Made by a program: the position numbers and the translations under genes
In this document: one piece after another, positions 1 to 13,200 of the stretch
How the letters are laid out: each line of letters opens with the position of its first letter
Numbering within the stretch: position 1 is the first letter of the stretch
The notes under the pieces: model-generated
Told to the model about the DNA's origin: nothing
Database searches by the model: none
The model's input: only the letters and a program-made list of their open reading frames with translations
NCBI GenBank assembly: GCA_029721435.1
Contig: CM056580.1
Coordinates: forward strand, 76,037,367 to 76,101,366
Reading direction: 5' to 3'
DNA length: 64,000 nucleotides
Source of the DNA: Gymnothorax reevesii
Taxonomy: Eukaryota > Chordata > Actinopteri > Anguilliformes > Muraenidae

Positions 1-369
1 GCCCCCGATGGCAACTCAAGTTGGCACATTTTGCAGTGACTGATAAAAACCCAATTAAGCCTCATATAAAGGCATGATAGTGCACCCCCAGTGGGTGCCC
101 CTTTGAGGAGGTGGGGCGACTTGTGAGAAAACACGGCTCGCCAAACTAACTTACTGACTTCAATTCCACTTGTTAGTGTTAGAAAGTGGAAAAAGCCCCT
201 CCAGGCCCCTTTTCTTCAAGTTCAAATCGTTGAAATTCTAATGTAAACAAGCCTTTTGATTATATTCCTTGCATTAATACCTACTGCAAATATTGTAATT
301 ATTGGGTATGTATTAGTTAAAAAGGGGCAGATCAGGTGCAACGTAGATCTGTGCTTGCTCAGGAAAGTG

Positions 370-412
<43 letters not shown>

Positions 413-1580
413 GCTATTACTATTGTTATCGTTATTGTTATTGTTATATGGATTTTGGTGGAAATCAGAGTGAATCAGAGTGAAAGTGGAAATCAAAGAT
501 TCAGCTAATGAAGCACACCAGAACAAGCAGTAATCAATGGTATGGAATTCATTTAGCAAAATTGTTTTCATGAGCCTGAGTAATCACAGGCAAAGTGCAC
601 AGTCTGCCGCAAAACTGTGAGACTGCGTGACTCTTGCTATAAAAATAATCACACATGCAAGTAATATGTTCAAGCATACGGAGTGACATATCGTCAACCA
701 ACTGTCCACACTTAGCCCCACAGCTGAAAAATATGAAAAAATTTGATTTTTCACTCGACAATCTGGACATTATTTTTATTGAAGGATGACCTCTCTCCTG
801 ATTGCTGAGCACGTCATAAATTCATCTACGATGGATCCACATTTCCTTTCCATGTCATATCCTTGCGAAAGTTCAAGAAAACAGCCACTTAAGCTTAAAT
901 TGGAGGATCCATTGCGTGTTCAAACATACACGATCAAATGAAATCAAGGGCTTTCCTGTGACTGTTTGGTTTTCCTTGTGGGAGACTGGTTTTGCCTGCG
1001 GGCATCTGAGACCTTGAGCACACTCAGAATTCACATCTATCATGGATATAGGTTGGTTCACAAGATAATGCGTTATTTATGAAAAGATACACGCCACTAA
1101 AACCATTTATGAATGGTATTATGCTTATTTACCCCCTCACAGAAAGACTTATTTGCATGCCTTGAAGTACACTTTCGCCTTTCCCTTCCCATTAAACCCC
1201 ACCAAAATTCTGCAGCCTATTTATTGGGTAGGCCAGGCCAGTATAACGAAAGTGAAAATTTACAAGGGAATGAAAACAACATGCATGATTTTTGTTTATT
1301 TGTGAATGGGTGGGATTCATTGTCATGAAACTACCATGGAAAGATAGTGTTTGTACTTTGTATTAAAAGGCAGTCTGGGTTATTTGAAGCGCATGTGAGT
1401 TCTTGATACAAAAATTGCACAGCGCCAGCTTTACGTACTGACTCACCCTGTAATGCACAGGTCAACCCAATGTGTTGCAAAATATTTTATGTCAGAGCAC
1501 CAATGCGGGCGAAAGTAAGGCTTTGCGATAGATGAAAATCTGCGTGATGCCGCCCCATGCATTTCTGTTGGCGATAGAGC
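1..1580. other. 3' flank, no gene recognised
   Basis: AT-rich, unique-looking DNA apart from the TTA microsatellite near 369-440. Short open frames here are low complexity or lack any family signature. Confidence 0.5.
369..440 (+). repeat. (TTA)n microsatellite, decaying
   Basis: About 14 perfect TTA/ATT triplets followed by imperfect TTG/CTA/TTA triplets. The poly-Tyr and poly-Asn open frames that cross it on the two strands are translations of this repeat, not genes. Confidence 0.9.
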
Positions 1581-1599
1581 GAAAATAGAGCCCCTCATC

Positions 1600-2712
1600 T
1601 TAACAATCTCTAGAAGCACTGTCTACTTTTCTGGGCTCTGAAGCATCTGCAACGGACCAGCATGCAGTGAAAACATTTAATGTCGGCTGGATCAATATTT
1701 CAGGCCTGTTCTGCAAGAAATGGATGTTGTGTGCTATGGACCAAAGAAGAAAAGAACCATCCATATTGTTACCGCCAATAAACCCAAACACCATGCTTAT
1801 AGTATGGAGTTGTGTCAGTGCCCGTGGCAAGGGTTATTTGCCCTTCTATGAAAGGCACCATCAATGCTGAAAATAACTGAGAGACTTTGGAATGACATAT
1901 ACTGTGTTGAAGACATCTGTTCCAGGGAAGCCCATGCTTATTTCAGCAAGACAATGCAAAACCACATTCTGCACACATTACAACGGCATTGTTGCATAAA
2001 AAGTGCTACACTGACCTGCCTGCAGTTCCAACTCCTCACTAATAAGGAATTTGTGGTTTATTTTCAAAAATGTTCCAAAAATATCCCTCAGTTCTACTGT
2101 CAAGCAGTCCTGCTTTGGCGAGGGGAATTCCGCACCACCTGGCTTTGCCTTGGGATGGTCGCTGGCATGGGATGGACACACCCCAACCCTCCTCTGTAAT
2201 ATCCAAATTACCTGGATTACCCCCTGCTCAGTTCTGGGCTACAGGCTTTCACCTTATAATTTGCATACTCTTATTACAGATACTCCCTTTTCAATTGTAC
2301 AAAAAGTTCCTTGAATCTGCGTATGGTTCCTTCTCTGGATCATGACACAGCACAGGCCCCGCACGACTGCAGACCTTTAGACTTGTTTGCAGGAAAGAAA
2401 GAGACAAAAATTGCACCTGAAACATTTAATCACTGGTTTCTTCAGTCCCTGAACATTTGTTATGTGCTGTGAAAAAGAATATTAACATATTTTTTTAAAT
2501 ATGTTGCAAGAATCAAAATGAAATGTTTATTTTTGAAAAATCAACAAAATTCATGAAGAAAATTCATCAAATAATGTTCTGTTGAACTGTTTTCAATGTG
2601 GTACTTGTCAAAGATTGTCTACAAATCACTGCTTTCAATTGATATGATGGTATTTTAATTAAAAAAAAAATTTCACAACTTTTTTTCTGATTTGAGGTTG
2701 TAAAAGTAGTGA
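1600..2712 (+). mobile_element. Degenerate Tc1/mariner relic
   Basis: The frame after about 1795 reads MLIVWSCVSARGKGYL, a decayed form of the fish Tc1 catalytic segment (VMVWGCISA-type), then a broken ISARQCKTTF-like stretch corresponding to FQQDNAKPH. The right side (about 2495-2712) resembles the long terminal repeat of this Tc1 lineage and ends near TTTGAGGTTGTA. Stops and frameshifts are scattered throughout. The left boundary is uncertain. Confidence 0.55.
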
Positions 2713-2851
2713 GTTGGGATGATATGGCCAAAAAAATAAAAAAGTTAAAAGTTTTCAGGTTTCAGCAGCTAGCCTTTTAAACCATTTTATATTGCATTCC
2801 CCTGGAAAGATGGTTAGTGTTTACAGAAAATGTCTTGAGGGTTAGCGCTAG

Positions 2852-2990
2852 AACTACACAGACACACAGACCCTTTCCCTCTGTATGTCTGTCTCGCTAT
2901 CTCTTTCACACACTCACACAGACACACATATATGCATATGCATGCACACACATACACACACTATTCCATGTCCATTCACACATGCTTGTA
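2852..2990 (+). repeat. CA-rich low-complexity stretch
   Basis: Irregular run of CACACA, ACACAGAC and CATGCA blocks. No coding signal. Confidence 0.7.
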
Positions 2991-3899
2991 CTAATTTGAA
3001 ATTGCATCGTCCACTGGAATAAATTCTTCCAGCTGACATAAGGAAAACATTTTCTCAGCCTCCTGTTTTCCTACACAAACCCCCAGGAATAGCACCCTAT
3101 GAGCATAAAACCAATAAACAAAGGAGTCAACCCCTCACACAACTCCTACACACTGTATATCTCCAAAACCAGTGTGCACTTTTGTGTCCATTGTATAATG
3201 AGGTCCGCAGACACTTCCAGGCCTTTCAAGGGAGCTGCAGACAGCAAATCTGGGTTTTGGACACCCTGGGTTAACCCTAGTCTTAACAAGATCCCTTTGC
3301 CAACTGTTCTCAAAGAGTACTCAGACTGTCCACTGCTACTTTGAGATGCCAGATGATGAAATGTGAAATTGAGACATACTAGCCTTCTCAGAACTGCTGT
3401 GTGGGATTTACACAGTGTAAGAGAAATGTGCTGCAATGCCATTAGATGCCAGAATAAAAATCTCATGGATCACATCCAGGTTACGGTTCGCTATTGTATT
3501 CACTGCCTTGTGTATGAAATAGTAATGTATTCATCCACTCATCCATTCATCCATCCACTCGTGACTTGTATGGAAACTAGCATATTGAGATCTGCTATTA
3601 TAATATGTAACAATAATCTCACTCGAAGATATGTTCCGATGCAGGAATTTTACAATGTACTGATTTGCTGTTGGGATTGCACTTCGCTCATGCACACGGA
3701 AACAAATCTGTTGGTCTAGAAAATGTATTCAACTTATCTGTATTTTTAATATCATTTATAGAATAAGATAACTATTACCTCCATCACAATAAAATAATAC
3801 ATCTATATTTGATGCAGGCTTGAAGCTTTCAGAACTTCATAATGTGAGCTCACCAAATGTGAATGACAGAAACTACCTGTTGTCATATGGTGCCTACTT

Positions 3900-4780
3900 T
3901 TAATATGAGACAAAAACAATGTGAGTAAACATAAAATGCAGCTTTTAACTGATTGCTTCATTTATTTGCAGTAAGGGGTACTTTAAAACCTATATCACCC
4001 ATGCAATAAGAATAATTACCCCCCAAAACCTAGTTACTGGTCGTGCCACCCTTTGTGGGAACAACTGCGATCAAATGTTGGTGATAGTTGGCAATGAGTC
4101 ATCAACATTGCTGTGGATGAATTTTGGCCCACTCTTCCTTGCAGAATTGTTTTAATTCAGCTGTATTGGAGGGTTTTTGTGCATGATCTGCTTGTTTAAG
4201 GTCATGCCACAGCATCACAAATGGATACAAGTCAGGACTTTCACAATGCTAGTCAAAGCCTTCATTTTCTTTCTTTTGAGCCATTCAGAGGTGGTGTTGC
4301 TTGGGTGGTTGGGATCATTAGCTTGCTGCATAACTTGAATGGGCTTGAGCTCAGGTTACACACTGATGGATGGAAATTCTCCCTCAGGATTTTTTGAGAG
4401 AGAGTGAAATTCAAGGTCAGTTCAATTATGGCATGTCGTTCAGGTCCTGAAACAGCAAAGCAGCCCCAGACCATCACATTAGCACCACTGTGTTTAACTG
4501 CAGGTATGGTGTTCTTATTGTGGAATGCTGTGGTAGTTTACACCAGATTTAACAGGCCCTTGTTTCTGTAAGTTCCACTTTTGACTCAATCCACAAAATA
4601 TTATCACCATGTTCTTAGGGGTCATTAAGATTTATTTATTTATTTATGGCTAATGTGAGTCGAGCCTTTGTTTTCTTTTTGGTCAGCTGTGTTTTGCCGC
4701 TGTCTCATGGATGCCATTTATGCCTGCCCAGTCTCTTTCTTACTGTGGAATTGTGAACATTGATCCTAACTGAGGCAAGT
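3900..4780 (-). mobile_element. Tc1-like transposon relic (3' part)
   Basis: Minus-strand Tc1 copy. Its left end (about 3900-3975) resembles the long fish Tc1 terminal repeat, and the transposase remnant lies between about 4050 and 4775. Frame 4477-4262 reads MMVWGCFAVSGPE and continues with the QKILREN segment, the core of the DDE domain, with later parts frameshifted. The copy stops near 4780, so the N-terminal half and right terminal repeat are missing. Confidence 0.75.
4262..4477 (-). pseudogene. Tc1 transposase DDE-domain fragment
   Basis: A 71-codon open remnant beginning MMVWGCFAVSGPE, which includes the usual start of the Tc1 catalytic core. The downstream part is out of frame relative to family members, and the QQDN and SPDLNPIE blocks are not intact. 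The transposase cannot be active. Confidence 0.7.
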
Positions 4781-4949
4781 GTGATGTTTATTTTCAGTGC
4801 ACGGAGTTGTGTGCCCCAAAATAAAATGACAGTTATTGCTTTTGAAGTGGACCTGGATGGTATACTGGGGCATCCGACATCGATTATCTACCTGGGCCTT
4901 TTGACTGCAGAGGAAGAACTGATTCGATTTTGGACAATTTACAATTTCT

Positions 4950-5350
4950 AGATTGACCACCAGGGGCCAAAAACTGAAAAAATCTGTTTTTATCATATCT
5001 CTGGAAATATTTGTTCGATTGACCTCAAATTAAGTGCAAATGAAAGGTCATGACCTGAGGATGTGTTCCACGATGACATTACACCTGTTTGGTTCAAAAT
5101 TTTGACACAAGGTGGAGCTTTGTCACATAAAATTCACCATTTTTGCTATATCTTTGGAACTATTTCTCCAATTGACATGAAACTATGTGCAACTGCAAGG
5201 TCATGACCTCACAACATGTCACATGATGACATCATACCTGTATGGTTCAATATTTTGCCACCAGGTGGCGCTTTGTGATGAAAAATTACCATTTTGGCCA
5301 TATCTTCAGAACCATTTGTCCAATTGACCTGAAATTAAGTTCAAATGCAA
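4950..5350 (+). repeat. Tandem ~150-bp repeat with CTCF-like and palindromic nuclear-receptor motifs
   Basis: Two and a half monomers. Each has a block like ATATCTCTGGAA...TTTG, then TTGACCTCAAATTAAGTGCAAAT, an AGGTCATGACCT palindrome, a GATGACAT block, and a core around CACCAGGTGGCGC. The palindromes are at 5045-5056 and 5198-5209 (153 bp apart). CTCF-like cores are at 4957-4968, 5104-5118 and 5258-5271. The last monomer decays after about 5350. It resembles dispersed repeats seen in other fish, so binding by CTCF or nuclear receptors is only a possibility. Confidence 0.75.
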
Positions 5351-5449
5351 GTCTATTCAAGGTCTATTCAAGGATTGGGGAAATGTAGGATTGGGGGCGT
5401 TTGGGGATATACCCCAAGCCGTTGCCTCCGACAGCATTAGCCTAGTTTT

Positions 5450-7090
5450 GTCAGAAAAATACCAAAAAATTGTCTAGCATGAACTTATTTAAATGACACT
5501 CCCACTGCTGTCATCTAATTTACATGGAAAACACTCCCTGAGATATAAAAATGCCCTTGATATTCATCTCACCATTTTATGTAGCCCTAGAATCTTAATC
5601 TATCCCTGCCAGAAAAATACCAGTTTGTCTTGCAGCTGAAGGAAAATAGGAATAGGCGAGCAATCAATGCATATTGTCAGACATAGTGCATGCAAAAAAC
5701 TGGGCCCTAAGTCTTTTGGAAATTTCCTTTTTTTTTTTTTTGCCTTATTTTCAGTGAAATAGTACTGACTCATTTCTGGATTTGTGTATGGACAAGAGAA
5801 TTTTCTTATCCCATGAACAAATCTAGAAATGAGTCAGAATTATCTCACATCAGAGACAGACTTTTCCGAGAAATTGGGTAATAGAATTATAGAAATGTGT
5901 TTTAAGTCTAAATACAAGATTGAAAGGCTTGGCAATTTTTTTGTATTATATGCATTTAAAATCAATTTAGTATTCATTTGCAGTGATGTGGAATAACTCA
6001 AATAAACATTTGAGCGATACATTTCTTATAATATACATTGATTTCTGCTGGTGGGACCAGGACAATGCTGAAAGCCCTATTACCACACCAGGCCAGCAAA
6101 TATATATACACCATGAAGACCACAAGCAGATGTGTTTAATTATTTCTGATTAACATCAAATATGTCTTCAAAAGAAACATAACAGACAAACAGCAATATT
6201 GCCTGTTGTTAAAAAGCCACAGCATTGCATTGCATGGATACAGCATTTCCTCAAAACCTTGCGAGGAATTTTTGCAGACAATTATAAGAGCTTAATAGGG
6301 CATTTTTAGTGCGCATTTAATAAAAAATGGTCTTGTGAAAAATCCAGGAATATTAAGCAAAGCCAGTCTCTGCTCACATGGTTTTAATAGGCTGGTTATC
6401 TCAAAATATGTTGCAGATGTGGATTCAATTCTCTGATCAGTAGAACAGCCATCTTCAAAAAACCCAGGGAAGGCAGAGTCAGGGTAGAGCTTTAGAATAA
6501 TAAAGCATTACTGTAGTACCCTCATGCTCCTGAAGCACAACAAACATTGCGCGAGGGAAAAATATTGTTTTTAAGCTCCAATAATCCCTAAATTCATCCA
6601 CTTTCTAAACTGTGTACTCCTGACCAGGGTCACAGGGCTGGAGCCTTTCCCAGCATATATTGGAGCTTTGGGTAAAATTCAGAAGTGCTGGTCATAGACT
6701 TTTGGTGCCGTTGGCTAAATTACATTCGACATAACACCACAGCCTAGTTAAGACTATTCCCACCTAATGAGAACCACTGTTATTAAGTCCTTCAATTGGT
6801 TTCCAAGAGTTTATGAAAGATGGATTTTTTTTCCATTACAATAATAAAAAAACATTAATTGGAATTTAATATTATTACTAATTACTATTACTATTACTAT
6901 TATTGTTATTATTATTATTATTATATGATTCAATTTTTTTTTGCAAAAAAAAAAAAAAAACCCAAAAGGCCATGTTGAAGTAAAACATTACTTTCCTTCA
7001 ATGAGCCTAAACAGTATGACCATATTATGATAACAGAGGAAGAGAATAATGTTGATTATCTCGTAATTACTTGTCAAGGTCAATGACCAG
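5450..7090. other. 3' flank, no gene recognised
   Basis: AT-rich DNA with a poly-T run near 5729, an ATT-type microsatellite at about 6866-6925 and a poly-A at 6944-6960. Nothing else is supported. Confidence 0.5.
6866..6925 (+). repeat. (ATT)n microsatellite, imperfect
   Basis: Runs of ATT/ACT triplets passing into a cleaner ATT tract. Confidence 0.8.
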
Positions 7091-7099
7091 ACCTCGGAT

Positions 7100-7288
7100 C
7101 AGTGGTGCCCAATCATGTGCCATGGAGGGCCGAGAGTGTGCGAGTTTTCACTCTAGACGAGCTGATTTCAGTGATTAGCCCAGGTTCATGCAGAGAACTA
7201 ATCGGTGAAATCAGTGCATGTAGAAACTGGCTGGAATGAAAACCTGCAGGCTCTCGCCCCTCCACGGCATGTGACTGGACGCCACTGC
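7100..7288. mobile_element. Foldback MITE, hAT-like
   Basis: The left arm (CAGTGGTGCCCAATC onward) is complementary, with mismatches, to the right arm ending GACGCCACTG. The inner halves also pair: CTGATTTCAGTGATTA near 7163 against TAATCGGTGAAATCAG near 7199. The whole roughly 190-bp unit is thus a long imperfect hairpin with no coding capacity. The CAGTGGTG-type ends are typical of hAT-derived MITEs, but I could not confirm an 8-bp target duplication. Confidence 0.6.
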
Positions 7289-7658
7289 CGTAGATGGCAA
7301 GTTAACAGTTGGTTCTCAGAGGCCAGGCAGTCGGAGCATTTCCAAACCAGTAAGGCTCACGGGATGCTCCCAGTCAGTAGTATTGCATACCTATCGACAC
7401 GGCCAATTTGCACTGTATTCCATTATTTGAAAATTTGGAAAAACATACTTTGTTTCAAAGCCAAGAAAATTAAAGGAAGAGCAAAGCCATGTCAGAGATA
7501 TTACGAACAACAGGAAAAATAGTATTATTATTTTACTTTTTTTACAGAGTAAAACTGAGGCTGATAATGTAGGGTGATACAGCACATGGCTAATGATTGG
7601 TGGGCAAAGGACAAATTATTCAAAGAAATTATGTTGTGCCTAGCCCAAAGATGACTCC

Positions 7659-7664
7659 TTTATT
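7659..7664 (-). promoter_or_regulatory. sfrp1: Candidate sfrp1 polyadenylation signal
   Basis: Plus-strand TTTATT reads AATAAA on the minus strand, about 2.2 kb below the stop codon. It is the first exact hexamer I noticed in that direction; variants such as ATTAAA lie nearer (around 9381 and 9070). SFRP1 transcripts elsewhere have long 3' UTRs, so this distance is plausible, but a single hexamer in AT-rich DNA is weak evidence. Confidence 0.25.
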
Positions 7665-9894
7665 GGGGAAGGGTAAGCTGATATCAAACACATTGTATTA
7701 TCCCAAAATGTTATCATGTAATATTAGTGCATTATGTTCAATATGTATAACTTGGCTGGAAAATTTATGCGACTCATTGATGCAAGTAAAAGTGTGAACA
7801 GACAAATGAAGCATACAGATTTGCATTCCATCTGTTCAGCTGGAAATGATGATTGGGGATACAGTGAAATAAAATGTAAGAAATTTCTGTCTTTTTTATA
7901 TTTGTGTTTAATTTTATGTACATAACAGCTGGTTAAAGCATTCAAATTCATTATGTGTAACCTGATAGTGCTCCAATAAGCCAATATATTTAGAAACAAA
8001 ACATACATAAATCATTAAACGTTTTACAATGAAAAACAGATATTGTGCAGTTTAAAAAAGAAAAAGGAAACAAATTCAGTGAGCCTCGAACCCTTAGATC
8101 TGACATGAGGCAAAAGTCAAGGAAACTTTGGTCAAATGCCTTGTTACACAAAAATAGGTGGAAATATCATTCAATCCAATCCGCAATTCCTGTAATACAT
8201 GAAATAAAAATATTGTTGCTTAGCTCACTGTATATCTGTGCATATCAGCAAGCCAATGCCAATTAAAGGCACAGAACTGATACTAAAATGTGAAGCAAAA
8301 TATAAAAAAATGTCAAGTCAGCCAGAGCTGCTCATGTAAGCTACACAATTTGGCAGTCGGGACAAGGTCTTAATTGACAATCAGAAACCAGGACAACTCC
8401 AACAGCACTTGTACAACCATGTAACACAATTAACTAATTTGCAACTGATTTGCATAAGTTGTATTCAGCTAGTATATGTAGTTTGCAATTACAAGGCTAT
8501 CAGTTGCTTTTTAGGCAATTATATTGAGCTCTTCCTAACATGATTCTTAGTGAGACCGTCAGTAAATATGCAAATTAAATGGAAAAATGAGAGCGCCTTT
8601 CTCCTCCTGCTCTGTCCATCTCCCATTCTAGCTGTAGCGCTGCTAGGGTTGGAGCAATACCTACAACAGCACAAGCAATGAAAGAGATTTTGAGTATTTG
8701 ACAGCTGTACCCATAATTTTCCTAATGCAAGCACTTGGGTGTCAGAAACAGTTTAAGGTTTCAGTTTGTTAGCACTCCAAATTGAATTCATTAATTCACT
8801 GTTAGAGGCAAAATAGTTTATGTACAAAGATATTTTCCACAATTCTTTCCTTTATGCCTATAGATATTTCCCGCAAAGGTAGAAGTTTGAATTAGACAGG
8901 AAATTTTGAATATTGCCACGTCACCAATGGGAAATATTTTAAGTACGCTATTATGCAGACTATGTGGATGTTGTTAAAATTTTTAACAGTTTTTCACAGT
9001 ATTACCAAAACCAGCAAACACCCACATTGCCTTCAATACAATGAAAAAGAAAAAAAGTAAAATTTGCACTTTAATCAGGGTTAAACAACCTAATATTAAC
9101 CAAAGTTATAGTGCAGCAATGTGATTAAATCAAAGCAAAATGTAATTCAAAATGTAATTTGGAAATTTAAATTGTTGATAGAATGGACAGGAAGCTGTAA
9201 ATGGCAACGGCCATACCTCTCTTTGAATCAGCTAGCAATGTAACTGACAATAGGAGGTGCCAGTGTTTGAATAGTTAGCATTAAGGTGTACCAAACTGTA
9301 TATTTGGTACATGCTAAATCACATAGTCTTGAAAATTTCAAAAAATTATGAAAGCAAGTGAACTAGACATTAAATTATTGTTTAATTTTTGTATGTCATT
9401 ACTGAACAAAGCTGTGAGATAGTGGATGCTGTGTCTTCTCGAACACTTCAGTTTATGAAACATAATACCATGATCTAACTGAGACCACTGGCCTCACCAG
9501 TGACATTTAAACATTTCTATTCCTAAGAATTGCGTAGCTGAAGTTGGCATGAAAGCATGAAGCAATACATGAATGAAATAAAGATGAATTTGAGCTTTGT
9601 GGTTTGACTGCTCAATAACCGAAAGCAGACCACGCACAGACAGACTAGATAGGATGGGTCCATTTCGACCACAAATTTATGTGAGACTTGGACATTATTG
9701 CCAACACATACGTGTACATGAGATAGATACCAACAATCATAAGGAAAAGAACTCAATAAAATAAGACAATTGGGACCATTTACTACAAGGATAAATTTGT
9801 CTTTATATTTTTGATATAAAAATGGCAGTATGAACAGTTTTGGGTTGTTTGGTTGTGCAAGTTCATAAGTGTGTTGAGATTCAAGAAGAGCGGA
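7665..9894 (-). other. sfrp1: Probable sfrp1 3' UTR and flank
   Basis: No repeat or second gene is visible between the stop codon and the candidate polyadenylation signal. The sequence is AT-rich and lacks the transposon relics that crowd the regions on either side, which fits transcribed 3' UTR. This is inference from position and the absence of repeats; the true end is unknown. Confidence 0.35.
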
Positions 9895-10220
9895 TTATTT
9901 GAAGACAGTCTCAAAAGCTGGGCACTTGTGGCTTTTGAGTTTCTTAATCGCCTTTTTGAACTCCTTGCTGGACTTGTCCCACTTGTGGATTCCAGTTAGG
10001 AGATACTGGTTGTCCACCTTGCGTCCCATGATCAGATAGGCATTCCCCAGGCTGTCCAGCTGCTGACAGGGGCAGTCTGCCCCATTCTTCAGGTAAAGCA
10101 CTAGCTTCTTCAGGTCCTTCTTCTTAAGGCTTCCCAACTTCAAGGTTTTCTTTTTCTTCTGTAGGATCACCTTGCGGTCTGAGTTCTCCCGCCGGACATC
10201 CTTTATCTTAGTCTTGAAGG
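9895..10220 (-). CDS. sfrp1: sfrp1 exon 3 (netrin-like domain, stop)
   Basis: Terminal coding exon for residues 203-310 and the TAA stop (9897-9895). The acceptor is ATTTCCTCAG (AG at 10222-10221). It holds the basic heparin-binding-like stretch (KKKK, LKKKDLKK), the LVLYLKNGADCPC block with two cysteines, LIMGRKV, IHKWDK, and the last cysteine in KSHKCPAF. In-frame codons just upstream of the acceptor are intron and should not be counted as the start. The 3' untranslated region must run toward lower coordinates. Confidence 0.97.
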
Positions 10221-13200
10221 CTGAGGAAATAGAACGCCAGAATTTTAGTGTTAACAACAAATCTCAAATAAAAAGGACAGTGAACCCCTTGAATCGGGTG
10301 TCAATATTTTTACAGGTGCACACCAAAAGCTCGCGGCTGCCGGGAAAATACGCACCAAGGTCTCACTGTGCAGTGAGGCTGCGCATGGCGCCAGACTGCT
10401 ACGCTTTCTCATGCTGTAGTCATGTAGTTGAATGGTAGATTTCAGAGTATCAAAATGGTGGGTGGACACAAATCTACAGTCGACTTGTCTGCTGAACTTT
10501 AGCATTAATCAACAAAGCAGACTTAAAGTGTACTTCCATAGTCCCACAACAAAATGTTCCACACACTCACAGATTTATGAATGAATTTATTTATGAATGT
10601 GACTATATTTTGCTCAAACACAACTCATGGGCCCATAGCCCTTCTAACAACTCTTCTCAAAAATAAAACCATTGTTGTTGCTATGGTGGCAAGTTGAATA
10701 GCCGGAATGGACAGAAATGTTGAGCGGTGTGCAGACAGCATATGCAGGGCACAGCTTTTGTCTGCTCCAGATGTGTTTCCAGTGTGTATATACCTGGCAG
10801 ACCACCTAATATACAGAGTAATGCATAATCCCCATTCACCCTATGGCCCAGTGTCTTTGCCCAGTCCTAACATTTGCGTGTTCCTGCAGAGGGTAGCAGC
10901 ATGGCGTCACCCCTCATGACCAAAGGGTGGTGCTCATCTAGCCCTAAAGATGGCATTTCAAATGGAGCACTTTCAGGTGCAGACTATGATTGGAGGGGTC
11001 AAAGAAATTTCCCATAAATCTTTGAAAACGAAATAAATATAGCTACAGGTATAGGGAAAGAAGCACATAAATATATCTCTGTAACTAATCATGCTAACAT
11101 GATAAAATCTGCTGAAATTTTTAAAATTTAAATGGATTTAAGTGTATATTTTTTTTAGACAAAAAATTACGATTTACAATTTCACAGAACATCCATTTAC
11201 AGGGCGATTTGTGCGTAACACAGCACAGCTTATTTCCATGTCCCGCTTTTGAAGGGGGTGAATCTAGCAGTGACTTCTGTGTACTTTGATATCAGAGCAG
11301 AGCAGGACAAAGAGCACGTGTTGCTAAGGTAAGGTTTTAAAAAGTGTGGTCAATCTCCTGGGTAAAGATTTCAAACCCTACCCCTCGAAGCTCTGTTCTA
11401 CCACGTCGAGGAAACTCAAAAATTTAGGGGCTTGGCCAAGGGTAGGGAATAGGGATTGGGCCTATGAAGGGGCCCTTACACATCACTGAAAGACTGCAGT
11501 CGGACTCTTTTTTCCCACTGGTAATGCAGCCTTCAACATTGATTACTTCATTGATTAATCAAGGCAATGTAAGAGCTTTAAATAATTTTGGACCCAGCAC
11601 CATGCCCAAAGGAGGACTGAATATATTTCAATGGTTATTTTCTTAGGCAGAGCAGACAGAAAGATTATGGACTTATAATTGAAAACAGTCATTCATTGGA
11701 AAAGGAATCACTGTACACAGTGCTGAAAAGCGGATGTGCAGCTCATATTTGAGAATGTCAACAACAGTTCTTTTTAGGCATTTGAAAACTTGACACTTGT
11801 TTTAGTTGAACCGCATGCTGCTGTACAAATTAATACAATATGCATTTGTGCAGTATAGTACAGGGAACATCACTGTTCAGTACTGTAGAGTAAAATACAT
11901 AATTCTACAACAACTTTGGTATGCTTGAACATACATTGGCCATAAAGAATGAAACCTTTGTCCAAAAGTTCCTGAAAATCCTGCTTTAGTCAAAGTAAGC
12001 TGAACTATTCTCAAGTAGGTTTAGCTGGTTCCCCCTACGGAGCAATGCTGACAGGCTCATTCGCAAGATGAATGATTGTGCCGGTAAGAAGATAGGGCCA
12101 CAAACATGAAGCTGTTTGAGAGACCTGGAGGGCAAAACAAAACAATCCTCTAAAAAACCTCCAAATGGTCTGGGGGTTGTTACATATGGGAGAAATCAGA
12201 GATCCAACAAAAGCTACAGACACCAGTCTAACTTGTAAACTATACACTTTTAATCATCATCAAATGTAAAGCCTTTATGAATGCAACGGTTATACATACA
12301 ATTTATGCAAAACAAAAGTTGTAATAGAGTCATACTTCTGAATAGCCTGAAGATTATCAAAATGGAAATGCTGATAGCTGGTCAATGAGCAATATTTTTT
12401 TATGGGGCCAAAAAAAGTGAACGAGACTTCAACAACTAAACCCACACCAAATGTTTCAGAATGAAACGACTTTGATTCAGCAGGAATTTAATGACAAATA
12501 AAAACTGGATAAATACCACAGCATTTTTGTCAGATCAATGTGGCTGCCGACATTCTCCACATCACAGACTATATTAAATCATGTCTGAAATAAACCAATT
12601 TAATCATAATAACTATGCAGTTTAAATTACATTTAATTTCATACTCTGCCAAAGGGTGACCTCCAAATAGTTTTTTGTGACCCGTTACAATATTGACTGC
12701 AGGCATGTAAATAAATAGTTGACTTGTCCTTGCAATTTTATCATTTCCTGATGTTCCACTAGTTTATCTGAAACAGGAGAACCATTCCAAAGCCAGTTTT
12801 TTTTTTTTTTTTGGTGTCCTCTGAAAAGTTAACCAAAAAAGTACACTCATTTCTGTGCAAAACCTCCATGGTCTTATTGAAGACAAATGGTCGGAACATT
12901 ACAAACTATCAAAGGTCACGTTTGCTGCGATTTTATCTTTCTCGGATGAACCCTGCATTGAATTGGAAACATTTACAATTTTGTGAGTATTTCATACTAA
13001 AGTTGATAAACTATACATACTCTGGGTTCGGTTGGGCTTCAAATCGAAAATTTTGCTCATCAGTCACTGCAGTAGATTTATGCCGAGCAACATTCAGATT
13101 ATAATAAAATTAAGACACATTATCCCATGAGTCTAAAAGGCCAGGGTTTTCCAGGTGGAACGGCAAAAGAGTTGGATTGCAAGGGGTATCAGTGGTGAGG

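Noticed and set aside
256..571. Poly-Tyr and poly-Asn small proteins
   Set aside because: Translations of a TTA microsatellite on the two strands.
10230..10260. Upstream in-frame extension of exon 3
   Set aside because: It lies before a good acceptor (TTTCCTCAG) and does not match SFRP1. It is intron translation.
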